From Streptomyces diastatochromogenes (GTDB lineage: Bacteria; Actinomycetota; Actinomycetes; Streptomycetales; Streptomycetaceae): a stretch of 33,785 bases of DNA. Location: assembly GCA_001418405.1 (NCBI GenBank), contig LIQL01000269.1:1-33785 (forward strand), given 5' to 3'. The translations under genes and the position numbers were made by a program. Under the pieces are notes generated by a model that was not told where the DNA came from, searched no databases, and saw only the letters and a program-made list of their open reading frames with translations. How positions within the stretch are numbered: position 1 is the first letter of the stretch; each line of letters starts with the position of its first letter. Positions 7,993 to 13,604 of this stretch are shown one piece after another.

Positions 7993-8223
7993 TCAGGACT
8001 CGGGGCGCGGTGGAGGCACGGCGTCGTAGCGGCGCAACGCACCGAAGCGCAACGTCCCGTCGCGTGGCCGCCCGACGACCAGAACGCGCCACTTGCCACC
8101 GACCGCCCCGAGGACCCGCAACACCTCCCGACACTCCACCCCTCCCCCGCAATGCCCGACGGCGACGGCACGCGTTGCTTGCGCGCGGGTGGGGCGGGCG
8201 CGCCCCGGCCGAGGCCGAGTCAC
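7993..8223 (-). pseudogene. Truncated HxlR-type helix-turn-helix regulator
   Basis: The minus-strand frame encodes 76 residues. CREVLRVLGAVGGKWRVLVV, then DGTLRFGALRR, match the conserved core of HxlR regulators (Cys, GGKW, then RFxELRR). After LRR the reading changes to YDAVPPPRPES and stops, so the second half of the winged helix is lost; complete family members have about 110-130 residues. A GTG at 8223 overlaps the HPP stop (GTGA), so a short protein could be made. The family call rests on the core motif only. Confidence 0.6.
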
Positions 8224-8711
8224 CAGGCAACCGGATAACGGACCGGATGGCCTCCTATGCGGCCCGGCAGCAGGCCGATCGCCACGAGCAGCACGGTGGC
8301 GAGTGCGAGCAGCGGGAGGAACGGGACCGGGTGCGGGGCCTGGAGCACCACGATGACCGACGTGGCGGCGGCCGGGGAGTGGGAGAGGTGGGTGAGCATC
8401 ATCGCGCCCAGTGACAGGCTGGCGGCCACCGCGGCGCCCCAGCCGGTGCTGCCGGTCACGGCGAGGGTGCCGAAGCCGATCGCCGCGGACAGCAACTGGC
8501 CACCGATCAGGTTGCGCGGTTGGGAGATCGGCAGCCCTGGCGCACCGTGCACCAGGGCCGCGCTGGCCGCCAGGGGCGGGATCAGCAGCGGCTCGTGCAG
8601 CAGCACGCCGACCCCGACCAGGAGGAGCAGGGCCCCCAGGGCGAAGGCCGTGGCCCGCAACGCGTGCAACGGGTGCGGCCCAGGGGTGGCGGGGGACGGT
8701 GGTACGGACAT
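8220..8711 (-). CDS. HPP-family integral membrane protein, possible nitrite transporter
   Basis: A 163-residue protein with about four hydrophobic segments (residues about 16-38, 50-75, 85-105, 125-150). The signature HEPLLIPPLAASAALVHG followed by LPISQPRNLIGGQL defines the HPP family. Some cyanobacterial and chloroplast HPP proteins have been reported to carry nitrite, which fits its place at the edge of a nitrate-reductase island; that role is inferred. ATG 8711 has GGAG nine bases upstream. It is divergent from the first marR gene. Confidence 0.8.
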   Translation of the reverse strand: MSVPPSPATPGPHPLHALRATAFALGALLLLVGVGVLLHEPLLIPPLAASAALVHGAPGLPISQPRNLIGGQLLSAAIGFGTLAVTGSTGWGAAVAASLSLGAMMLTHLSHSPAAATSVIVVLQAPHPVPFLPLLALATVLLVAIGLLPGRIGGHPVRYPVAW

Positions 8712-8745
8712 GCAGGAACTCCAGGCAGGCAGGTGCGGCCCGCAG

Positions 8746-8751
8746 ATCATA
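8746..8751 (-). promoter_or_regulatory. Candidate minus-10 element for the HPP gene
   Basis: On the minus strand the sequence is TATGAT, within an unusually AT-rich block (about 8745-8777) in the HPP/marR divergent gap. It would put the start of transcription near 8739, about 28 bases before the ATG. A TTCACA 19 bases upstream is the best available minus-35, with long spacing. Confidence 0.45.
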
Positions 8752-8867
8752 AACAAACTGTTGATTGAAGTGTGAACGTACTTGCGGGGGGCCTCACCGC
8801 GCGCACGCTCCGGCTGCGCCGCACCGCCCAGCGCGCCCGGCCCCTCGGTCGCCACCTGGGAGAACGG

Positions 8868-8882
8868 TATAAAAGCGGTATG
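8868..8882 (+). promoter_or_regulatory. Minus-10 TATAAA with leaderless start of first marR
   Basis: TATAAA at 8868-8873 is seven bases from the ATG at 8880, so transcription would begin at the start codon. There is no Shine-Dalgarno sequence. CGGTAT is repeated at 8865 and 8876, one helical turn apart, which might form an operator. The paralogous gene at 20912 shows the same arrangement. Confidence 0.6.
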
Positions 8883-9401
8883 GTGCGACAAGCTCAGAGC
8901 GGCGACCCCCGACCACCCGCCAACCGACCGGCGGACGACCTGCACGAGACCGTGGAGGAGGTCGCGGCCGCCGTCATGACGGCCTCCCGGCTGTTCGTCG
9001 CGCTCTCCGCGCGGGCGCTGGCCGAGACGGAGCCGGCACTGACCCTGCCGCAGCTGCGCACCCTGGTGGTCCTGCACGGCGAGGGCCCGGTCAAGCTCGC
9101 CGCGCTCGCCTCCGGGCTGGACGTGAACCCCTCCACGGCGATGCGGATGGTTGACAGGTTGGAGGCCCGCGGCCTCGTGGACCGCCAGATGAACCCCGAC
9201 AACCGCCGCGAAGTCATCCTGGCCCTCAAACCGCACGGCCGGCGCCTGGTCGAGCAGGTCCTGGCCCACCGCCACCAGGAGATCCAGACCATCGTCGCCA
9301 GTCTCCCCGCCGAACGGCGCGCCGAGTTGGTGCGGGGCCTGCGCGCCCTGACCGACGCGGCCGGCGAGCCGACCGCCGATTCACTGACCGACCCGTACTG
9401 A
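8880..9401 (+). CDS. MarR-family transcriptional regulator (left copy)
   Basis: A 173-residue winged-helix repressor. VMTASRLFVALSARAL starts the dimer helix, LTLPQLRTLVVLHGEGPVKLAALASGLDVNPSTAMRMVDRLEARGLV forms the helix-turn-helix, and NPDNRREVILAL is the wing with the conserved Asp-x-Arg. It is roughly 60 percent identical by eye to the protein at 20334-20912, so the two are paralogues bracketing the nitrate island. ATG 8880 is supported by a leaderless minus-10 and by alignment of the N-terminus with the paralogue. Ligand unknown; nitrite, nitric oxide products or anions are plausible from context only. Confidence 0.9.
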   Translation: MVRQAQSGDPRPPANRPADDLHETVEEVAAAVMTASRLFVALSARALAETEPALTLPQLRTLVVLHGEGPVKLAALASGLDVNPSTAMRMVDRLEARGLVDRQMNPDNRREVILALKPHGRRLVEQVLAHRHQEIQTIVASLPAERRAELVRGLRALTDAAGEPTADSLTDPY

Positions 9402-9467
9402 ACGGCGCGGCAGCGTCGGCCCGACCGGGCGCGTTGGCGTTACGGCCGGACCGGCGGATCCGGGAGT

Positions 9468-9505
9468 GCTGACGGGGCCCGCGCCGCGCCGCAGGCCCCG
9501 TCGGC
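9468..9505. terminator. Strong hairpin between convergent marR and clc
   Basis: GCTGACGGGGCC (9468-9479) pairs with GGCCCCGTCGGC (9494-9505), twelve pairs with one G-U, around a 14-base loop. It directly follows the clc stop codon and lies 66 bases after the marR stop, so it can serve both genes. Confidence 0.75.
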
Positions 9506-9506
9506 C

Positions 9507-11255
9507 TCAGGTGGGGACGGCGTCCGGCGCACGCCGACGGTTGCCCGGCAGGAGTCGTTGCCGGTGGTGTTCTTCCGTCAGGTCGTGCCGTCGCGCGTGG
9601 AGCAGGTGATGGAGGTTGAGCGTGCCCACCACGCGCGCGTCGGGGCCGTGACTGACGACCGGAGCCCGGGTGACGTCGTGCTCGGCGAAGAGGTAGGCGG
9701 CGCGGCGCAGGGTGTCGTCGGGCCGGAGGGTGACCACCGTGGCCCCGCGGTCGTCCGGCACCGCACCGCCCCCGAGGAGGTCGGCTTCCGTGGCGGGTGC
9801 CTGGCGGTCGGGGTTGCGGTCCATGACCTCTTCGACGAAGAAGGTCTCCAGTGGGTCGGTGGAGTACTCCCTGGTGAGGTGCAGACCGCGCCGGGCGATC
9901 TTCTCGGTGAGCACCGAGCGCTTGAGCAGCAGCGCCGACAGTGCGTAGGCGGCGGTGGACGAGATCAGCAGCGGCAGCACCGCGCCCCAGGCATGGGTGA
10001 GTTCGAGGGTGAAGACCACGCCGGTCAACGGTGACCGCATCACGCCGCCCACCACCGCGGCCAGTCCCATCATCGCCCAGAAGCCCGGGATGACGTGCGG
10101 GAAGACCAGGCCCTCCGCCGCGCCGACCGCGCCGCCGATCATGAAGACCGGAGCGAGCACCCCGCCGGAGGTGCCCGAGCCGAGCGAGAGCGACCAGATC
10201 AGGGTCTTGACGACGAGGATCCCGACGATGAGCGACACCGTGGCGCGACCGGTCAGCAACTGCTGGATGACGTCGTAGCCGACGCCGAGCGCACGCGGCT
10301 CGACCAGTCCGCCCAGGCCGATGACCAGTCCGCCGATGGCGGGCCACCACATCCAGTGGAAGGGCAGCCGGGCGAAGCCGTCCTCGGCCCGGTACACCAG
10401 CCACGTCGCGGCCACCGCCAGGGCGCCGCCGAGCAGCCCGGCCAGGACGCAGAGCACGTCGACCGTCGGGGCGACGTGCAGGCCGGCGGCGGAGACCGGG
10501 AAGATCGGCGCCGTCCCCAACAGGAAGCCGCGCACCACGGTGCTGACCCCGACCGCCGCGACGACCGGCACGAAGCTGCGCGGGCGCCATTCGAAGAGCA
10601 GCAGTTCCACGGCGAGCAGTACGGCCGCCAGCGGTGAGTTGAAGGTGGCCGCCATGCCGGCCGCCGCTCCGGAGACCAGTAGCGTCTTGCGTTCGTCGGC
10701 GCTGAGCCGCAGGGCCTGTGCCAGGATCGAGCCGATCGCGCCGCCGGTCATGATGATCGGCCCCTCGGCGCCGAACGGGCCGCCGGTGCCGATGCTGATC
10801 GCCGCCGACACCGGCTTGAGCACCGCGACCCGCGGGGCGACCCGACTGCCGCCGGTCAGGATCGCCTCGATCGCCTCCGGCATGCCGTGCCCGCGGATCT
10901 TCTCCGATCCGTAGCGGGCCATCGCGCCGATCACCAGACCGCCGAGGACCGGCGCGCCCAGCACCAGCCACCACGGCCGGTGTTCCAGGCCCGGTGCGAC
11001 CAACGAGGTCGACCAGCGCTGGTAGAACACCGCGTTGGTGACCAGGCCGATCAACCGCAACAGGGCCAGCGCCGCCACCGCCCCGGCGCCGCCCACCAGC
11101 AGCGCCCAGCCGCAGATCACCAGCATTCTCGGCTGGACGGTGAAGTCGCCGAGGTGGGCACCCCGGTGCCCGGCCGTCCCCTTGCGCGTCCCGCTCACCG
11201 CAGCGCCCCGCCCCGTCGCAGAGGGCCGGCGCACCGTGCTCGCCCGCCCGGCCAT
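9507..11255 (-). CDS. CLC-family chloride/anion channel or antiporter with CBS region
   Basis: A 582-residue membrane protein. The CLC selectivity motifs are present in variant form: GHGMP at 122-126 (classically GSGIP), GAEGP at 162-166 with gating Glu164 kept, and GGVLAP at 364-369. Keeping the gating glutamate suits an anion/proton exchanger. After the membrane domain, EEVMDRNP (about 476 onward) and a clear second CBS unit (VVTLRPDDTLRRAAYLFAEHD) form a cytoplasmic CBS region that may sense nucleotides. The serine of GSGIP, which in plants tunes chloride against nitrate, is histidine here. ATG 11255 lies about 12 bases from the predicted transcription start and 34 bases from a TTGCA-N3-TGCAA site. 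A shorter start cannot be excluded. Confidence 0.9.
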   Translation of the reverse strand: MAGRASTVRRPSATGRGAAVSGTRKGTAGHRGAHLGDFTVQPRMLVICGWALLVGGAGAVAALALLRLIGLVTNAVFYQRWSTSLVAPGLEHRPWWLVLGAPVLGGLVIGAMARYGSEKIRGHGMPEAIEAILTGGSRVAPRVAVLKPVSAAISIGTGGPFGAEGPIIMTGGAIGSILAQALRLSADERKTLLVSGAAAGMAATFNSPLAAVLLAVELLLFEWRPRSFVPVVAAVGVSTVVRGFLLGTAPIFPVSAAGLHVAPTVDVLCVLAGLLGGALAVAATWLVYRAEDGFARLPFHWMWWPAIGGLVIGLGGLVEPRALGVGYDVIQQLLTGRATVSLIVGILVVKTLIWSLSLGSGTSGGVLAPVFMIGGAVGAAEGLVFPHVIPGFWAMMGLAAVVGGVMRSPLTGVVFTLELTHAWGAVLPLLISSTAAYALSALLLKRSVLTEKIARRGLHLTREYSTDPLETFFVEEVMDRNPDRQAPATEADLLGGGAVPDDRGATVVTLRPDDTLRRAAYLFAEHDVTRAPVVSHGPDARVVGTLNLHHLLHARRHDLTEEHHRQRLLPGNRRRAPDAVPT

Positions 11256-11265
11256 GGACTCGCTT

Positions 11266-11280
11266 GTATGTTTTCCATAC
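11266..11280. repeat. Inverted repeat GTATG-N5-CATAC at the clc promoter
   Basis: GTATG (11266-11270) and CATAC (11276-11280) are separated by TTTTC. The repeat overlaps the predicted clc minus-10 (TATGGA on the minus strand, 11274-11279) and lies eleven bases before the ATG. It could be a second operator. Confidence 0.5.
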
Positions 11281-11288
11281 CGGAAGTA

Positions 11289-11301
11289 TTGCAGTGTGCA
11301 A
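11289..11301. promoter_or_regulatory. TTGCA-N3-TGCAA operator, site 1 (clc)
   Basis: TTGCAGTGTGCAA is a perfect 13-bp palindrome. On the minus strand it covers the minus-35 region (TTGCAC) of clc, with its centre about 28 bases before the predicted transcription start. Three related sites occur further right in the same island. Confidence 0.7.
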
Positions 11302-11472
11302 AAGTTGCCGACAGGTGGTGTCCAGCACTCGGACGGGCCGGTGGTTGGCTCCCGGGAGCGGGCGCCGCGCGACCGTGCGCCTCAGTGCGCCGCACGCACC
11401 TCCCCACAGGCGTTCCCACGGCCGACCGACCGGGACCCGTCACGCCAGGCACCCCAAGCCCGGCCGCGCACC

Positions 11473-11709
11473 TCAGTGCACGCTGCGCTTCACTTCCGCC
11501 TGCGGCGTGGGCGCCATCGCGAAGTGGCACGTCAGGCAGGTGAGTTCACGGGCCGGCCGGGCAAGCGTCGACTGGCCGACGCCGGCGAGCCGGTGCCCCG
11601 GCTCCAGAGCGACGTGACAGTGCCGGAGACAGACACCGACACCACAGTGATGACACACACCCACCGCGTCGACGACCTCTTCGGCCCACGCGCAGTCGAA
11701 GCACTTCAT
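11473..11709 (-). CDS. DUF2180 family zinc-ribbon-like small protein
   Basis: A 78-residue cysteine-rich protein beginning MKCFDC, the hallmark of DUF2180. Further cysteine pairs follow: VCHHCGVGVC, LRHC and LTCLTCHF, enough for two metal sites. There is no membrane segment or signal, so a cytoplasmic zinc- or iron-binding protein is likely; the function is unknown. I chose ATG 11709 because the family starts at this motif; GTG 11718 (three residues more) is possible. A good minus-10 (TAGAAT on the minus strand, 11751-11746) gives a 30-base leader, and operator site 2 overlaps its minus-35 region, tying it to the nitrate island. Confidence 0.8.
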   Translation of the reverse strand: MKCFDCAWAEEVVDAVGVCHHCGVGVCLRHCHVALEPGHRLAGVGQSTLARPARELTCLTCHFAMAPTPQAEVKRSVH

Positions 11710-11745
11710 GAGACTCACCCGCCTCCCGTGCGCCCGCCCGGACCC

Positions 11746-11751
11746 ATTCTA
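11746..11751 (-). promoter_or_regulatory. Minus-10 TAGAAT of the DUF2180 gene
   Basis: TAGAAT on the minus strand matches five of six consensus bases. Transcription would begin near 11739. The minus-35 region falls within operator site 2 (11766-11778). Confidence 0.55.
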
Positions 11752-11765
11752 TCGACAGGAAAATA

Positions 11766-11778
11766 TTGCAGTGAACAA
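11766..11778. promoter_or_regulatory. TTGCA-N3-TGCAA-like operator, site 2 (DUF2180 gene)
   Basis: TTGCAGTGAACAA matches the consensus with two changes in the right half and keeps the outer TTG/CAA. It is preceded by AAATA as in site 4. Its centre is about 33 bases before the predicted start of transcription. Confidence 0.55.
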
Positions 11779-11782
11779 CGTT

Positions 11783-12127
11783 CTAGGGCTGCGCCCCGTG
11801 CCGCCGGGCGGCCGGAGCCCGGCGTCCGGGAGCGCGTCGCCGCGCGGTGACGAACGGAGCGGCGGACAGGAGCACCACACCCCCGGCCGCCCACAGCAGC
11901 TCCGCGCTCCGCGCCAGACATGCCGCGACGAGCAGCGCGGCACCCACCGCCACCGCCGCATAGGCCATGGCGACACCGGCCCGGCGCCGCACGGCCGCCA
12001 AGGGCCGGCGACGCCGCCGCGGCGCACCTCCGAAGGTGCTCAGCAGCAGGGCCAGGTCGGGGTCGTCCGCCAGGAAGTACTCCTCGATCTGGGCGAGAAC
12101 CCGCCGGTCACGCATGGGGAGATCCAT
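11783..12127 (-). CDS. DUF3040 domain membrane protein
   Basis: A 114-residue protein. The N-terminus MDLPMRDRRVLAQIEEYFLADDPDLALLL fits the DUF3040 pattern (a short amphipathic opening, Glu-rich helix, then DPxLA). Two hydrophobic segments follow (about residues 52-70 and 75-92), then an Arg-rich tail, giving a small membrane protein with basic cytoplasmic ends. ATG 12127 is used; ATG 12115 is an alternative. It lies 40 bases downstream of the SPW gene on the same strand, so the two probably share a transcript. The function is unknown. Confidence 0.75.
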   Translation of the reverse strand: MDLPMRDRRVLAQIEEYFLADDPDLALLLSTFGGAPRRRRRPLAAVRRRAGVAMAYAAVAVGAALLVAACLARSAELLWAAGGVVLLSAAPFVTARRRAPGRRAPAARRHGAQP

Positions 12128-12167
12128 GACCGCCTCCTCCCGGAGCAGTGCGCCTACCCGCCCCCGG

Positions 12168-12629
12168 CTACGTGGTGGACTCCCGTGGCGCCCCGGTCGC
12201 CATCGCGAGACGGGTGGCGGCCAGGCCGAGGGCCAGGGTCACGGCGCCGATCCAGACGTTGTTCCAGATCAGTCCGGCCGTGGGGCGGTGGCCCGCGGTC
12301 ACGACCCAGGGCGAGATGATCATCCAGACACCGATCACCGCGCAGGTCCAGCTCAGCCGGTACATGCGCTCCGGCGAGCGGGTCAGTCCGAGACCGATCA
12401 CGGTCAGCACGAGGCCGATGATGAGGTTGTTCACCGCCAGTTCGGGGCTGGTGAGCCGGAAGTGCACCACCCAGGGCGAGATCGCCGTATACATGCCGGC
12501 GAGGAGGACCAGTCCGTCGAGGGCGGTCGCCTGGCGTCCGGAGAGCAGGCGGGCGTAGCGCTCCCGCATCTCGGCCACGTCCGGGTGGCTGGTGATGTCC
12601 GTGGTTGCGTGATGGGAGAGATCCGACAT
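12168..12629 (-). CDS. SPW-repeat membrane protein
   Basis: A 153-residue protein with four predicted membrane segments arranged as two copies of the SPW repeat: ISPWVVHF with LAVNN following (about 50-68), and ISPWVVTA with IWNN following (about 105-124). About 30 hydrophilic residues precede them and contain a partly helical stretch (VAEMRERYARLL). The function of SPW proteins is not established. ATG 12629 has AGGA nine to ten bases upstream. A perfect 17-bp palindrome of the TTGCA class lies about 50 bases upstream, and a DUF3040 gene follows in the same operon. Confidence 0.85.
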   Translation of the reverse strand: MSDLSHHATTDITSHPDVAEMRERYARLLSGRQATALDGLVLLAGMYTAISPWVVHFRLTSPELAVNNLIIGLVLTVIGLGLTRSPERMYRLSWTCAVIGVWMIISPWVVTAGHRPTAGLIWNNVWIGAVTLALGLAATRLAMATGAPRESTT

Positions 12630-12678
12630 TCGAATCGCTTCCTCTCAGATGCTTCGAATGGCGTCGCCTCCAGAATAC

Positions 12679-12695
12679 CATTGCATTCTGCAATG
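12679..12695. promoter_or_regulatory. TTGCA-N3-TGCAA operator, site 3 (SPW-DUF3040), the most perfect copy
   Basis: CATTGCATTCTGCAATG is a perfect 17-bp palindrome (7-bp arms, 3-bp spacer). It lies between the carbonic anhydrase stop and the SPW start, next to a weak minus-10 (TATTCT on the minus strand, 12677-12672). Confidence 0.75.
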
Positions 12696-12714
12696 ATGCA
12701 GGTCACGGGCCGCT

Positions 12715-13341
12715 TCAGCACTCCCCCAGGCCGCGGGCCGCGACGAGGTCGGCACTCCCGTCGGCCAGTCGGTAGGAGAGCCCCACCACCGCCGCCCGGC
12801 CGTCCGCCACCCGCTGGGCCAGCGCCCGGGAACGGTTCAGGAGCAGGTCGACGGTGTGCCCCACGTGCTCGGCGAGGATCTCGCCGGGCCGCACGCGCCC
12901 GGCCGCCCGCGCCGCCAGCACGCTGGGGGTGACGCGCTCGACGACGTCACGGATGTAGCCGCCCGGCGTCACACCGGTTTCGAGCGCGGCGCAGGCGGCA
13001 CCGATCGCCCCGCACGAGTCGTGGCCGAGCACCACGACCAGCGGGCAGTCCAGCACCTCCACCCCGTATTCGACGCTGCCCAGGACCTCCGCCCCGACGA
13101 CGTGCCCGGCGGTGCGGACGACGAAGAGGTCGCCCAGGCCGCGGTCGAAGATGACCTCGGCGGCCAGGCGCGAGTCGGAGCACCCGAAGAGGACGGCGAA
13201 CGGGCGTTGGGCCGGCGCGGTCTCGGCGCGCCGCGCGGCGTCCTGGTTGGGGTGTTCGGGCATGCCTGCGACGAACCGTTGGTTGCCGGCGCGCAGCAGC
13301 TCGAAGGCCCGACGGGGAGCGGGAAGGGTCATGTCGTTCAT
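12715..13341 (-). CDS. Beta-class carbonic anhydrase
   Basis: A 208-residue enzyme interconverting carbon dioxide and bicarbonate. Zinc ligands are Cys54 (CSDSR, with the Asp56-Arg58 dyad), His107 and Cys110 (HDSCGA). The length is normal for a bacterial beta enzyme and no secretion signal is seen, so it is cytoplasmic. ATG 13341 follows GGGGAG closely; ATG 13332 is an alternative. It is divergent from narG, and the gap contains operator site 4, so it may be co-regulated. In this setting it could supply bicarbonate or buffer proton use during nitrate reduction; this is inference. Confidence 0.92.
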   Translation of the reverse strand: MNDMTLPAPRRAFELLRAGNQRFVAGMPEHPNQDAARRAETAPAQRPFAVLFGCSDSRLAAEVIFDRGLGDLFVVRTAGHVVGAEVLGSVEYGVEVLDCPLVVVLGHDSCGAIGAACAALETGVTPGGYIRDVVERVTPSVLAARAAGRVRPGEILAEHVGHTVDLLLNRSRALAQRVADGRAAVVGLSYRLADGSADLVAARGLGEC

Positions 13342-13439
13342 AGCTCCCCATCGTCGGGCGCCTCAACCACCGGGTTCGGCCGGCACCGCGCGTCCCGGGA
13401 GGTCCTTCATCATTTCGAAGTACATGCCATTGGCAAATA

Positions 13440-13469
13440 TTGCAAAGCGCAAGAAAAACTACGTATAAC
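13440..13469 (+). promoter_or_regulatory. narG promoter with TTGCA operator, site 4
   Basis: TTGCAAAGCGCAA (13440-13452) matches the island palindrome with one change and doubles as a minus-35 (TTGCAA). TATAAC at 13464-13469 is a good minus-10 at 18-bp spacing, giving a start near 13476 and a leader of about 130 bases. An overlapping GCAAATATTGC lies at 13433-13443, so two sites may exist. The site could also act on the divergent carbonic anhydrase gene. Confidence 0.65.
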
Positions 13470-13604
13470 TCTCATCAACCCTCCCGTGATTGCACGTCAG
13501 GAGGACGGCGGCGGGGTCAAGCTGATGCCGGTGGAACACGACCGCCCCGGCACGGGGGCCCGAGTGGTCTGCGCCACTGCCCGCGTACCGTGAAAGGAGC
13601 GACG

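Noticed and set aside
12629..13419. TTCGAA hexamers near the SPW start (12629, 12653) and upstream of narG (13414)
   Set aside because: Short palindromes absent from the clc and DUF2180 promoters, and one also occurs inside narG; not enough to call an operator.
11289..13452. FNR/CRP-type boxes as the identity of the TTGCA palindromes
   Set aside because: FNR boxes are TTGAT-N4-ATCAA and CRP boxes TGTGA-N6-TCACA; here the inner bases are CA/TG and the spacer is three, so the outer TTG/CAA match alone is not enough.
13470..13604. A leader peptide between the narG promoter and narG
   Set aside because: A GTG at 13486 could open a 35-codon frame, but it has no good ribosome site and no recognisable content.
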